NCBI GenBank assembly: GCA_029779645.1 | Contig: JAKPAC010000044.1 | Location: 1-41,590 of the forward strand | Origin: Actinomycetes bacterium | GTDB taxonomy: Bacteria > Actinomycetota > Actinomycetes > Actinomycetales > Microbacteriaceae | DNA length: 41,590 nucleotides | Direction of reading: 5' to 3' | In this document: piece after piece, positions 1-8,159 of the stretch | How the letters are laid out: every line of letters starts with the position of its first letter | Position numbering within the stretch: the first letter of the stretch is position 1 | Made by a program: the position numbers and the translations under genes | Notes under the pieces: generated by a model | Told to the model about the DNA's origin: nothing | Database searches by the model: none | Seen by the model: only the letters and a program-made list of their open reading frames with translations

Positions 1-324
1 CGTGCGCCAGCCCGACCAGTCGCCGCCCGAGCCGCCGCCCGCACCGCCGCCACCGGCCGCACCCGCGCCGCCGGCGCCACCGCCGCCGCCCGGGCCGGTC
101 GCCGCGCCGAAGCCGTGGCCGCGGTCGTACGTCGCGCGGCCCTCGGCCGTGCCGACGAGCTCCCACGCGCGCTGCACCGCGATGAACGCGGCGGCGTCGC
201 CGCCGGTGTCGGGATGCGTGGCGCGAAGCCGCAGGCGATACGCGCGCTTGAGGGCCTCCTCGTCGGCATCGGGCGCGACGCCGAGCACCTCGTACGCAGA
301 CGCCGAAAGCGGGCTATCGAACAC
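1..324 (-). CDS. J-domain (DnaJ-like) protein, 3' end outside window
   Basis: The reading frame starts at a GTG (324-322) preceded by GGGAGG at six bases' distance. The first ~65 residues form a J domain: YEVLGVAPDADEEALKRAYR, then the HPD tripeptide (THPDTGGD) that stimulates the ATPase of DnaK-type chaperones, then the helix IAVQRAWELVGT and a YDRG ending. After the J domain comes a Gly/Ala-rich linker (GPGGGGGAGGAGAAGGGG), and the frame is still open at base 1. This is not full DnaJ, as there is no sign yet of the zinc-finger cysteines. Family knowledge: stand-alone J proteins in Microbacteriaceae often have a J domain, a low-complexity linker and a C-terminal membrane or unknown part. What follows the linker cannot be seen. 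It is divergent from rbsK. Confidence 0.85.
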   Translation of the reverse strand, partial: MFDSPLSASAYEVLGVAPDADEEALKRAYRLRLRATHPDTGGDAAAFIAVQRAWELVGTAEGRATYDRGHGFGAATGPGGGGGAGGAGAAGGGGAGGGSGGDWSGWRT

Positions 325-538
325 GCCGTGCCTCCCGAACCACGCCCCTTGCGTGCGGCTTACAGAGTACCCGAGCGCGGCTGGGAGCGATCCCGAAACG
401 ACGGGCTCCGACCCCGGATGCACGTCCCACCGGCCGGCGGCGCCCGGCCGGCCCTCGACTACTGTGAGTACGGGCGCGGCGACCCCGCCGGCCACGGTGC
501 GCCACGCACGACGGAACGACAGAAGGACAGAGGGCGCG

Positions 539-1501
539 ATGACCCAGCACACCGAGGCCGCCACCCGCGCGGGCGTGATCATCGTCGGCAGCACGAGCGC
601 CGACCTGACCACCTTCTCGCACCGGATGCCCGCCCGCGGCGAGACGATCCACGGCGACGCGTTCAGCCTCGTGCTCGGCGGCAAGGGCGCGAACCAGGCC
701 GTCGCCGTCGGCCTCGCGGGCGCCGACGCGCACTTCGTCTCGTGCGTGGGCGACGACCTCTTCCACGACATGGTCGTCGAGAGCCTCACCGAGGCGGGCG
801 TGCACATCGAGCACCTGCGCACGGTTCCGGGCCCGACCGGGATCGCGCACATCCGCGTCGACGACTCGGGCGAGAACGACATCGTCATGGTGCCGCTGGC
901 GAACGCGGCCCTCAGCACCGAGCAGATCGATCGCGCGTTCGACGCGCTCGAGGGTCGCTGCTCCGTGCTGCTCACGCAGCTCGAGATCCCCGCAGAGCTC
1001 TCGAGCCACGCCGTCCGCACCGCGCGGCAGCGCGGGCTCACCGTGGTGCTCGACCCGGCGCCGGCGGTGCCGCTGGACGACTCGCTCTGGCGCTGCATCG
1101 ACATCGTCACGCCCAACGAGACCGAGGCCGGCGTGCTCACCGGCATCCGCGTCACCGATGTCGACTCGGCCGCCGAGGCAGGCGCCTGGTTCCTGGCACG
1201 GGGCGCCGGGGCCGCGCTGATCACTCTTGCGGGCGCCGGCGCGCTCCTGGTCACCCCCGAGGGGCGCACGCACTTCCCGTCGATCCCGGTCACCCCCGTC
1301 GACACCACGGCCGCCGGCGACAGCTTCGCGGGCTACCTCGGCGCGAGCCTCGCGCTCGGGATGCCGCTGCCCGACGCCATCCGTCGCGCCGGCGCCGCCG
1401 GAGCCATCACCGTGACGCGCCGCGGCGCCTCGCCGAGCCTGCCGCACCGCGATGAGGTCGACGCCCTGCTGGCCGCGCACTCGCACGAGGGAGGCCGCTG
1501 A
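539..1501 (+). CDS. rbsK: Ribokinase (PfkB family)
   Basis: 320 residues, the usual length for ribokinase, which phosphorylates D-ribose to ribose-5-phosphate with ATP in the cytoplasm. PfkB signatures are clear: GGKGANQAVA near residue 48, TPNETEAGVL for the central motif, and DTTAAGDSFAGYL near the C-terminus, the anion-hole and catalytic-Asp motif (DTxGAGD in most members, with Ala for Gly here). The ATG at 539 is chosen because the N-terminus starts just before the first PfkB strand (GVIIVGSTSADL) and AGAAGGAC lies about 13 bases upstream. The frame stays open upstream, but that part is antisense to the J-domain gene. No ribose transporter or LacI regulator is adjacent, so the substrate could be another pentose or nucleoside sugar. 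Confidence 0.9.
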   Translation: MTQHTEAATRAGVIIVGSTSADLTTFSHRMPARGETIHGDAFSLVLGGKGANQAVAVGLAGADAHFVSCVGDDLFHDMVVESLTEAGVHIEHLRTVPGPTGIAHIRVDDSGENDIVMVPLANAALSTEQIDRAFDALEGRCSVLLTQLEIPAELSSHAVRTARQRGLTVVLDPAPAVPLDDSLWRCIDIVTPNETEAGVLTGIRVTDVDSAAEAGAWFLARGAGAALITLAGAGALLVTPEGRTHFPSIPVTPVDTTAAGDSFAGYLGASLALGMPLPDAIRRAGAAGAITVTRRGASPSLPHRDEVDALLAAHSHEGGR

Positions 1502-1625
1502 GCCGGCACGCCGACCGGCGATTCAGCGCGTCGCGCGCGCCGTTCGTGCGGCACACCCGCGCCCGCGCCACACCGCGCGCCGCAGTATGAGCGGCCCCGT
1601 GCCAGCCCCGGCCGCCCGCGCCCGT

Positions 1626-1713
1626 GGTCCCCGCCGGACGCGGCAGCCGCGCGGGCAATCCGCGGCCAGACGTCGCAACCCGCGCCGGGTGGTCCCCGGC
1701 GGACGCGGCAGCC
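1626..1713. repeat. Direct repeat of 23 bp, two copies 65 bp apart
   Basis: GGTCCCCGCCGGACGCGGC plus AGCC at 1626-1648 recurs with one changed base at 1691-1713, in the 222-bp convergent gap between rbsK and the LLM gene. I see no gene in the gap. It could be a duplicated remnant or part of a weak termination region. Confidence 0.7.
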
Positions 1714-1723
1714 CGCGCCGCCG

Positions 1724-2620
1724 CTACAGGCCGAGCTCGGCGGCGAGCGCCGTGAACAGACGAACGGGGTCTTCCGAGCCGGGCAGCGACTGCACGCACA
1801 CGTGGTCGGCGCCCGCGTCGAGGTGCGCCCGCACGGCCGCGGCCAGCACCGCGGGCGAGCCGTGCGGGGTGAGCGCGTCGACCGCCGCGTCCGTCACCCC
1901 GTCCTCGAGGTCGGCTGCGGTGAAGCCGTGCGTCTCGAGCGTGCGTCGGTAGTTCGACAGCCGCATGTAGCCCTTGAGGAACGCGCGTCCCGTCGCCCGC
2001 GCCGACACGGGGTCGTCATCCAGGATGAGCCGCTGCTCGGGCGCGACGAGCACGCCCGGCCCGACGATGTCGCGGGCGAATGCGGTGTGCACGGGCGTGG
2101 TCAGGTAGGGATGCGTGCCGGCCGCACGCGTCGCCGCGAGGCGGAGCGTCTGCGGGCCGAGCGCCGCGATCACCCGGCGATGCACGGGCACCCCGTGCGC
2201 GTCGAGCTCGTCGAGATAGCGCACGAGCGCCGCGTACGGCTTCTCGAAGCGGTCGCCGATCGACTCGCGGTGCCCGATGCCGATGCCGAGCACGAAGCGC
2301 CCCGGGTGCCGGGCCTCGATCCGGTGGAACGAGGCTGCCGTCTCTGCGGCGGGGGCGGTCCAGATGTTGACGACGCCGGTCGACACGATCAGGCGCTCGC
2401 TGGCGTCGAGGAGCACCTGCGCGCTCGCGAGATCGGCGCGCGGCGACCCGCCGATCCACAGGGTGCCGTACCCGAGCCGTTCGAGCTGCCCCGCGAGCGC
2501 GGGCTCGATCGAGGTGGACGTTCCCGAGCGCCAGACGCCCACCCGCCCGAGGTTCGGGAGCGTCGCGGCGGGCTCTGCGGCGGCGTTCGCGGGTGCGGTG
2601 TCATCGGGTGTGGTGGGCAT
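1724..2620 (-). CDS. LLM class F420-dependent oxidoreductase (TIGR03620-like)
   Basis: 298 residues. It belongs to the luciferase-like monooxygenase superfamily, (beta/alpha)8 barrels that use FMN or cofactor F420. The N-terminus GRVGVWRSGTSTS, the strand GYGTLWIGGSPRADL, the segment VSTGVVNIWTAPA and the active-site edge RFVLGIGIGHRESIG are typical of the F420-type branch, and TFAxxxVGPGVLVAPEQ-like sequence follows in the second half. The reaction is unknown: members reduce or oxidise diverse substrates by hydride transfer with F420. The ATG is three bases after the stop of the upstream acyl-CoA hydrolase gene, so the two are probably co-transcribed. The shared transcript hints at a role in acyl or branched-chain acid metabolism, but that is inference from context only. 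Confidence 0.82.
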   Translation of the reverse strand: MPTTPDDTAPANAAAEPAATLPNLGRVGVWRSGTSTSIEPALAGQLERLGYGTLWIGGSPRADLASAQVLLDASERLIVSTGVVNIWTAPAAETAASFHRIEARHPGRFVLGIGIGHRESIGDRFEKPYAALVRYLDELDAHGVPVHRRVIAALGPQTLRLAATRAAGTHPYLTTPVHTAFARDIVGPGVLVAPEQRLILDDDPVSARATGRAFLKGYMRLSNYRRTLETHGFTAADLEDGVTDAAVDALTPHGSPAVLAAAVRAHLDAGADHVCVQSLPGSEDPVRLFTALAAELGL

Positions 2621-2623
2621 GTG

Positions 2624-3748
2624 TCAGCTCCAGAGTGCGGGGGTCGGTCGGTACGAAAGCGCCGCGTCGGCGACGGCCGGTGACAGCGCGGCGAGGGTCG
2701 GCGGCATCCATCTGGGCGCACGATCCTTGTCGATCAGCTGCGCGCGGATGCCCTCGACGAGATCGGGCTGCGTGTCGGCGAACCACAGCACCAGCCCGTA
2801 CTCCTGCTCGAGCGCCGCGCGCAGGTTCGGCAGCTCGCGCGCACGGCGCACTGCGGCGAGGGTCACCGCGAGGCTCGTCGGCGAGAGGGTCGCGAGCGCA
2901 TCCGCGCAGGCGGATGCCTCGGCCCGCCCGTCCGCGCGAAGCCGCAGGGCGATCTCGCCGACCGTGTCGGCCGCGAACGCCGGGTCGATCCACTCGCGCG
3001 CGGCGGCGAGCGAGGCCGGGCCGGGGTCTGCGGCGAACGGCATCACGGCCTCGAGCACGGCCGCCCGATCGAGCGGGCGGCCCGGGTTCGGCGCGGCGGC
3101 GCTCGCGTCCCCGCGCACGGCAACATCGGCGGCGTCGGCGGCGTCCCCGAGCGCGAGGCGAAGCTCGTCGAGGCGCGCGCTGGGCACGAACACGTCCGCG
3201 AATCCGGCGAAGATCGCGTCGGCGGCATCCATCGTCGCGCCCGTGAGCGCGAGGTATTCGCCGAGGCGTCCCGGCGCGTGGGCGCACAGCCAGCTGCCGC
3301 CGACGTCGGGGGTCAGGCCGATGCGGGTCTCGGGCATCGCGACCACCGAGCGCTCGGTCACGATGCGCACCGCCGCGTGGCCCGCGAGCCCGACGCCGCC
3401 GCCCATGGTGACGCCGTCGGCCAGCGCGATGATCGGCGCCGGGTGCGCTGCGATCGCGGCGTTGAGCGCGTACTCGCGGCGGAAGAACGCCCGCACCTGC
3501 TCGGGCTCGCCGGCGCGGATGTGCTCGGCGAGGGCGCGCACATCGCCGCCCGCGCACAGGCCGCGCTCGCCCGCCCCACGCAGGACGACGGCGCGCACCT
3601 CCGGGTCGTCGCGCCACGCGAAGAGCGCGGCGGCGAGCGCGTCGATCATGTCGATCGAAAGGGCGTTCAGCGCCTCGGGTCGGTTCAGCGTCAGCTCGCC
3701 CAGCCCACGCCGTGCGCTGCGCAGCACACGGTCATCGGGTGCGGTCAT
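2624..3748 (-). CDS. 3-hydroxyisobutyryl-CoA hydrolase (enoyl-CoA hydratase/isomerase family)
   Basis: 374 residues from ATG 3748. Crotonase fold of the ECH_2 branch: oxyanion-hole segment GLCAGGDVRAL, second oxyanion motif GVTMGGGVGLAGH, and MPETRIGLTPDVGGSW, which carries the Glu and Asp used by 3-hydroxyisobutyryl-CoA hydrolases in valine breakdown. Length and the C-terminal part (ALEQEYGLVLWFADTQPDLVEGIRA) fit hydrolases better than simple hydratases. A GTG at 3757 lies upstream in frame. I prefer ATG 3748 because TAGCGT lies 7 bases before it, consistent with the leaderless promoters seen throughout this window, whereas the GTG would fall inside that promoter spacing. It is first in an operon with the LLM oxidoreductase gene downstream. 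Confidence 0.85.
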   Translation of the reverse strand: MTAPDDRVLRSARRGLGELTLNRPEALNALSIDMIDALAAALFAWRDDPEVRAVVLRGAGERGLCAGGDVRALAEHIRAGEPEQVRAFFRREYALNAAIAAHPAPIIALADGVTMGGGVGLAGHAAVRIVTERSVVAMPETRIGLTPDVGGSWLCAHAPGRLGEYLALTGATMDAADAIFAGFADVFVPSARLDELRLALGDAADAADVAVRGDASAAAPNPGRPLDRAAVLEAVMPFAADPGPASLAAAREWIDPAFAADTVGEIALRLRADGRAEASACADALATLSPTSLAVTLAAVRRARELPNLRAALEQEYGLVLWFADTQPDLVEGIRAQLIDKDRAPRWMPPTLAALSPAVADAALSYRPTPALWS

Positions 3749-3755
3749 GGAGCCC

Positions 3756-3761
3756 ACGCTA
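3756..3761 (-). promoter_or_regulatory. Leaderless -10 box for the acyl-CoA hydrolase operon
   Basis: TAGCGT read on the minus strand, 7 bases before ATG 3748, with no Shine-Dalgarno sequence in between. Confidence 0.5.
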
Positions 3762-3877
3762 GCGCGTGCGGCGGGTCGCCCGGGCCGTCGTGACCTCCCG
3801 AGCGACGCTGCGCGTCGCTATCGGCAAAGATAGGAGGGATCGCACTCCCGCATCGCACCCCATCGAGAGGCCGGCAC

Positions 3878-5293
3878 ATGCCCGAAGGACAGATCCTCGA
3901 ATTCTCGGGGCTCACCAAGCGCTTCGGCTCGGTGACCGCCGTCGAGCGCGTCTCGGCGCGCGTCGAGCCGGGCGTGGTGACGGGCTTTCTCGGCCCCAAC
4001 GGTGCGGGCAAGACGACGACGCTGCGCATCCTCCTCGGGCTCGTGCGCCCGAGCGCCGGCACGGCGACGATCGGCGGGGTGCCGTACGCCGAGCTGAGGC
4101 ATCCCCTGCGCACCGTGGGCGCCGCGCTCGAGGCATCCAGCTTTCACCCCGCGCGCACCGCGCACAATCACCTGAGAATCATGGCGCAGGCGGCGCGGCT
4201 TCCGCTCTCGCGCATCGACGAGTCGCTCGCGATGGTCGGGCTCGAGACGGTGGCCGATCGCAAGGTCGGCGGGTTCTCGCTCGGGATGCGCCAGCGGCTC
4301 GGCCTCGCCGGCGCGCTGCTGGGCGACCCGGGCGTGCTCGTGCTCGACGAGCCCGTGAACGGCCTCGACCCCGAGGGGATCAAGTGGATCCGCGGCCTGC
4401 TGCGCGCGCTGGCCGCCGAGGGGCGCACCGTGCTGCTCTCGTCGCACCTCCTCGCCGAGGTGCAGCAGACCGTCGACAGCGTGCTGATCATCTCGCAGGG
4501 GCGCCTGGTGTACCAGGGCGGCCTCGACGAGCTCTCGCGCAGCGAGCAGACCGTGGTGGTCGCCGATTCGCCCGACCGCTCGGCGCTGGCGGCTGCCTTC
4601 GCCGCCGCGCGGCTCGAATACGACGCGCTGCGCTCGGGGCTCGTGGTGCGCGGCCGCGAGCCCGAGGAGCTCGGCCGCATCGCCCTCGCGGCGGGCGTGC
4701 CCCTCTCGAGCCTCGCCCGGCGCGGCGGCGGCCTCGAAGAGATCTTCCTCGACCTGGTCAGCGGCGTGCGCACGCACCCCAGCGCCGAAGCGGTCGGCGT
4801 CGCCGCGGCGGCGGCCCCGGCGGTGAGCGCCCCTGAGGCGGATGCCGCCGAGCCGGGCGCCTCGTCCGTCGACGAAGACGAGGTCGAGGCCGAGATCGAG
4901 GCGGAAGCCGAGTCAACGGCCCAGGCCGAAGCCGATGCCGACACCGCGGCCGAGACCGAGGCGCAGTCCGTGCCGGCGGCCACCGCCGGGTCCGAGGCCG
5001 GCGAGGCATGGGCGGTCGCCGCGGAGGCCGCCGCGCCCCAGGCCGACGCGGGCACCGGCCGCGAGGCCGCGCCCGTCACCCAGCACGCGGCGAGCGCCGA
5101 CGACGACCTGAACGAAGACGACGATACCGACGCGGCCGCCGCGACCGCGCGCTGGGCGGCCGCGCCGCCGCGCTCGGCCTTCTCGGGCCCGACGTTCGAT
5201 TCGCTGCTGCTCGGCCCGCCCCCACCCGGCGACGCCGCGAGCGCCGACGACACGGCGCATGCCGACGACGAAGAAGGCGGTGCGGCGCGATGA
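3878..5293 (+). CDS. ABC transporter ATP-binding protein with long acidic C-terminal tail
   Basis: 471 residues. Residues 1-300 are a standard exporter-type (CcmA/NatA-like) ATPase: Walker A GPNGAGKTT at 39-47, signature FSLGMRQRL at 133-141, Walker B VLVLDEPVNGLDPEG at 153-167, and the switch His in LLSSHLLAEV at 187-196. From about residue 305 the protein becomes low complexity, Ala-rich and strongly acidic (for example DEDEVEAEIEAEAES), ending in a small Pro/Ser patch before the stop. Relatives normally end near residue 300-320, so the tail of roughly 165 residues is unusual. GAGAGG lies seven bases before the ATG. It overlaps the permease gene by ATGA, so the two form one transporter. The substrate is unknown; antibiotic or peptide export is common for such pairs. 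Confidence 0.9.
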   Translation: MPEGQILEFSGLTKRFGSVTAVERVSARVEPGVVTGFLGPNGAGKTTTLRILLGLVRPSAGTATIGGVPYAELRHPLRTVGAALEASSFHPARTAHNHLRIMAQAARLPLSRIDESLAMVGLETVADRKVGGFSLGMRQRLGLAGALLGDPGVLVLDEPVNGLDPEGIKWIRGLLRALAAEGRTVLLSSHLLAEVQQTVDSVLIISQGRLVYQGGLDELSRSEQTVVVADSPDRSALAAAFAAARLEYDALRSGLVVRGREPEELGRIALAAGVPLSSLARRGGGLEEIFLDLVSGVRTHPSAEAVGVAAAAAPAVSAPEADAAEPGASSVDEDEVEAEIEAEAESTAQAEADADTAAETEAQSVPAATAGSEAGEAWAVAAEAAAPQADAGTGREAAPVTQHAASADDDLNEDDDTDAAAATARWAAAPPRSAFSGPTFDSLLLGPPPPGDAASADDTAHADDEEGGAAR

Positions 5294-6126
5294 GCCTGCT
5301 TGCTGCGACCCGCTCCGAGGGCACCAAGGTCTTCACGACCTCGACGTGGTGGATCCTCGCCATCGTGCTGGCCGCCTACGTCGGCAGCACCGCCGGAGGC
5401 CTGGCCTGGCTCTTCGGCGCGGTGCAGACGGGCCTCGTCGGCGCGGATGCCGCGGGCGGCGCGCCCCCCGTGGCACCGGGCGCGCTCCCCCTGACCATGT
5501 ACAGCATCGCCAGCTCGATCGGCTACGTCTTCCCCCTGCTCATCGGCACGCTGATGTCGACGGCCGAGTTCCGGCACGGCACGCTGACGCCGACGTTCCT
5601 CGCGACGCCGCGCCGAGGCGTCGCCCTCGGTGCGAAGCTCACCGCCGCCGTGGTCATCGGCGCGAGCTACGGGGTCATCGCGATCGTCGCGGTCGTGGCG
5701 CCCACGGCGCTCGTGTTCGTCGGCTTCGACATCGACCCCATGCTCGGCAGCGGCGACACCTGGCTCTTCCTGGCACGCACGCTCCTCGCCCTCGTGCTGT
5801 GGACGCTCGTCGGCGTGGGTCTGGGCGCACTCATCCGCAACCAGGTCGCGGCGATCGTGATCGTGCTCGCGTTCACGCAGGTCGTCGAGCCGATCCTGCG
5901 GCTGGCCGGCTCGTTCGTGGGCTGGGTGGGCGATGCCACGCGCTTCCTGCCCGGCGCGGCGAGCGACGCGCTCGTGGGGGCGAGCTTCTACTCGGCGATC
6001 GCGGGTGCGGGCGGCACGGGCTCCGGCGCGCTGGAGTGGTGGCAGGGCGGTCTCGTGCTGCTCGGATTCGCGGCGATGTTCGCCGTGCTCGCGCAGCTGT
6101 TCAGCTGGCGTCGCGACGTCGACTGA
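5290..6126 (+). CDS. ABC transporter permease (ABC-2 type)
   Basis: 278 residues with about six hydrophobic segments, partner of the preceding ATPase through a four-base ATGA overlap. The order TSTWWILAIVLAAYVG (TM1), SSIGYVFPLLIGTLMSTAEFRHGTL (TM2 with the charged E-F-R-H-G-T loop typical of ABC-2 permeases), then VVIGASYGVIAIVAVVAPTAL, LVLWTLVGVGLGAL, AAIVIVLAFTQVV and LVLLGFAAMFAVLAQLF matches the NatB/YhgE-like family. One permease chain of this size would be expected to act as a homodimer with two ATPase chains. It converges on the unknown gene at 6152 with a 25-bp gap. Confidence 0.87.
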   Translation: MSLLAATRSEGTKVFTTSTWWILAIVLAAYVGSTAGGLAWLFGAVQTGLVGADAAGGAPPVAPGALPLTMYSIASSIGYVFPLLIGTLMSTAEFRHGTLTPTFLATPRRGVALGAKLTAAVVIGASYGVIAIVAVVAPTALVFVGFDIDPMLGSGDTWLFLARTLLALVLWTLVGVGLGALIRNQVAAIVIVLAFTQVVEPILRLAGSFVGWVGDATRFLPGAASDALVGASFYSAIAGAGGTGSGALEWWQGGLVLLGFAAMFAVLAQLFSWRRDVD

Positions 6127-6151
6127 GCGGCCACGCCGCGCGCACGCGCCG

Positions 6152-6655
6152 CTAGGTGGCGGGCGCGACCTTCGGCACGCGCACCCGGCGCGGCGCGGCG
6201 GGCTTCGTCGCGGGCCCGGCCGGCTTCGCGGCGCCCTCCGCGCCATCTCCCGCGGGCTCGGCGTCGTCGCCGACGAGCGCGGTGACGTCGGACGCCTCGT
6301 TCTCGACGTCGAGCCGCAGTGCCTTCACGAGCTCGATGCCGTGCCGGGTCGTCAGGATGATGCGCGAGAACTCGCCGGTGCCGTCCAGCTCGATCACCAC
6401 GCTCGGCCGGTGGCCGCGGATCAGCACGAAATCCTCGCCGCCGCCCGACTTCCAGGTGCCCGCGGCGATCACACCGGGCACGTGCGTGCCGCGCCGACGG
6501 AAGCCGCGCAACCAGATCCAGGCGTCGTCGGTGAGCATGACCTTGGTGATCGATGCGCGGGGCATCACGATGTTCTGGCCGCGAAGTGCGACTCCACGCT
6601 CAGCACGCGTGAGCACGACCTCGAGCTGTCCTGAATCCAGCATCAACGTCACCAT
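6152..6655 (-). CDS. Conserved small protein of unknown function with Pro/Ala-rich tail
   Basis: 167 residues from ATG 6655. I do not recognise a named family. Residues 1-105 look like a compact beta-rich domain (LEVVLTRAERGVALRG, ITKVMLTDDAWIWLRGFRR, FVLIRGHRPSVVIELDG, FSRIILTTRHGIELVKAL), a pattern that could be a PH-like barrel with a C-terminal helix. Residues ~110-167 are low complexity, Ala/Pro/Lys-rich (AAKPAGPATKPAAP) and end basic. There is no signal peptide or membrane segment. CAGACT lies six bases before the ATG, matching the window's leaderless pattern and favouring this start over an in-frame ATG 63 bases upstream. Confidence 0.65.
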   Translation of the reverse strand: MVTLMLDSGQLEVVLTRAERGVALRGQNIVMPRASITKVMLTDDAWIWLRGFRRRGTHVPGVIAAGTWKSGGGEDFVLIRGHRPSVVIELDGTGEFSRIILTTRHGIELVKALRLDVENEASDVTALVGDDAEPAGDGAEGAAKPAGPATKPAAPRRVRVPKVAPAT

Positions 6656-6703
6656 GCGAACAGTCTGCCAGGTTGCGCAGTGCGTCGCCCGTCCGGGTGA
6701 CAC

Positions 6704-6721
6704 GGGATGCCGCGGCATCCC
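6704..6721. terminator. Perfect 18-bp palindrome built from two GGATGCC motifs
   Basis: CGGGATGCCGCGGCATCCCG is a perfect palindrome 47 bp downstream of the hemD stop and upstream of the small unknown gene. It could form a hairpin with a tight loop at the end of the hemD transcript. There is no T-tract, so function as a terminator is uncertain. Confidence 0.35.
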
Positions 6722-6767
6722 GAATCGTTATCTGTCGCTCGCGCGACCGCCCGTCGTGGGCGTCCGG

Positions 6768-7571
6768 CTACGGGCGGGTCTCGTCGGCCGCGTGCGGCAG
6801 CACGAGGCGCGAGACGGCCGCGATGAGGGCATCGACCGTCTGCGAGGGTTCGACGGCGTCGACCGTGAGGCCGAAGCTGTCGGCGTCGCTGGATGTGCGC
6901 GGGCCGATGGCCGCGACGACCGTGCCGGCGGGGATGTCGGGAAACTGCTCGTGCACCTGCTCGGCGACCAGCCCGGACGTGACGAGAATCGCATTGATCC
7001 GGCCGCTAGCCACGTCGCGCGCGACGCGATCCGAGACCGGCACCCCGACGGTGCGGTAGGCGACGACGCTGCGCACGTGATGGCCGGCGTCGGTGAGGAT
7101 CTGCGTGAGCACGGGCTTGGCGATCTCGCTGCGCAGGGTGAGGATGTTGCGCGGCGTCGTCTCGAGCTCGACGAGCCGCTTGGCCATCTCGGCCGCGGAG
7201 TTGTCTTCGCTCGGCACGAGGTCGACGCGAAAGCCGTCGGCCTGCAGCGCCGCGGCGGTGGTCTCGCCGACGGCGGCGACGCGCGTGTTCGGCGGCAGCT
7301 TCACCTGGTGTGCGTTGAGCACATCGACGGTGGTGGCGCTCGTGATCGTGAGCCAGTCGAACAGGCCGGCCTCGAGGTCGGCGAGCGACCTGTCAAGCAG
7401 CGCGGGATCGTTGGTCGGAGCGAAGTTGATGAGGGGCGCCACGATGGGCACCGCGCCCTCGGCCCGCAGACTCGCCGCGACGCCGTCGCCCCAGGATCCG
7501 CCGCGGGGCACGAGCACGCGCCACCCCTCTAACGGTTTCTCCGGCCGTACCGACCGCTGTGTTGCGTTCAT
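6768..7571 (-). CDS. hemD: Uroporphyrinogen-III synthase
   Basis: 267 residues, the normal length. HemD cyclises hydroxymethylbilane to uroporphyrinogen III with inversion of ring D, in the cytoplasm. Family sequence is weakly conserved, but the pattern fits: LEGWRVLVPRGGSWGDGVAASLRAEGA at the N-terminus, IVAPLINFAP, DWLTITSATTVDVL, the interdomain crossing VAAVGETTAAALQADG, then LTLRSEIAKPVL, VVAYRTVG, INAILVTSGLVAEQV and VVAAIGPRTSSDADSFGL. The ATG at 7571 is followed by a short unconserved lead before domain 1. It stands alone here; hemG lies about 1.6 kb upstream behind the three-gene holin-like cassette. Confidence 0.83.
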   Translation of the reverse strand: MNATQRSVRPEKPLEGWRVLVPRGGSWGDGVAASLRAEGAVPIVAPLINFAPTNDPALLDRSLADLEAGLFDWLTITSATTVDVLNAHQVKLPPNTRVAAVGETTAAALQADGFRVDLVPSEDNSAAEMAKRLVELETTPRNILTLRSEIAKPVLTQILTDAGHHVRSVVAYRTVGVPVSDRVARDVASGRINAILVTSGLVAEQVHEQFPDIPAGTVVAAIGPRTSSDADSFGLTVDAVEPSQTVDALIAAVSRLVLPHAADETRP

Positions 7572-7877
7572 CTGGACAACTCTCGTGGGACATGATCGGC
7601 TGCCCCGCGTTCAAGCAGCCGATGGAAAACTCCCGTCCTGCAACTGCTTGCACGACGGTCGGCACCATCGACAGCCGCTCCATTGCCTGCCGTCACGCTC
7701 GAATATACCCCGCATCGATCGGAAGGGCATATCACGCGACGTCGCCGGAGGACCCCGGAGCCGGCTCGGCCCGGGGCGATCGTGCCGCGCGAGCGCCGCG
7801 TGGCACGAAGCGGTCGCGCCGCCGCGGCGGCCTGTGCTCGAGCCGTCGCGGCCTGTGCTCGGGCCGCTCGGGGAGCG
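7572..7877. other. 306-bp gap: promoter-like site and tandem repeat, no gene
   Basis: Between hemD and the DUF3618-like gene, both on the minus strand. TATATT read on the minus strand (7707-7702) is the best -10 candidate in the area. It would give hemD a leader of roughly 125 bases. A short minus-strand frame opens at ATG 7683 and overlaps hemD out of frame, without protein-like composition. A 21-bp tandem repeat lies at 7827-7868. Confidence 0.45.
7827..7868. repeat. 21-bp tandem repeat, two copies, hairpin-forming
   Basis: GCGGCCTGTGCTCGAGCC plus GTC at 7827-7847 is followed at once by a near copy at 7848-7868. The second copy pairs GCGGCC with GGCCGC around an 8-base loop. It lies 9 bp past the stop of the DUF3618-like gene, so it may end that operon. 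Confidence 0.6.
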
Positions 7878-8159
7878 TCAGCGGGTGTAGAGCCGGACCC
7901 CGCCCCAGACGATCAGGCCGACGGCGACGGCGCCCGTGATGACCAGGCCGAGCGCGGCCGCCGGACGCTCCCTGGCGAGCCGCTTGCCCTTCTCGGTCCA
8001 CGAGTCGACCGCCCGGCCCACGCGCCTCGGCACGTTGCCCTTCTCCTCGATCGCGGCGAGCACCGCCTTCAGCTCGGCTCGCGCCTGACCCACGGCGTCG
8101 AGCCCCTCGGGCACGATCGTCCGCGAGGTGGGTACTGATTCGTGAGATGTCACCGTCAT
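7878..8159 (-). CDS. DUF3618-like small membrane protein
   Basis: 93 residues from ATG 8159, which overlaps the stop of the upstream gene (ATGA). The first 60 residues are polar and helical (GLDAVGQARAELKAVLAAIEEKGNVPRRVGRAVDSWTEK), followed by RLARERPAAALGLVITGAVAVGLIVWGGVRLY, a single C-terminal transmembrane helix. The ArgPro-Ala pattern before the helix and the size match DUF3618 proteins, which sit beside holin-superfamily and YtxH-like genes in Actinobacteria. Last gene of a three-gene operon (8955 to 7878). Role unknown; an envelope or stress function is usually assumed. Confidence 0.75.
   Translation of the reverse strand: MTVTSHESVPTSRTIVPEGLDAVGQARAELKAVLAAIEEKGNVPRRVGRAVDSWTEKGKRLARERPAAALGLVITGAVAVGLIVWGGVRLYTR

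Noticed and set aside
2..538. N-terminal Pro-rich extension of rbsK by ~180 codons
   Set aside because: It is antisense to the J-domain gene and has no start signal; the kinase fold starts right after ATG 539.
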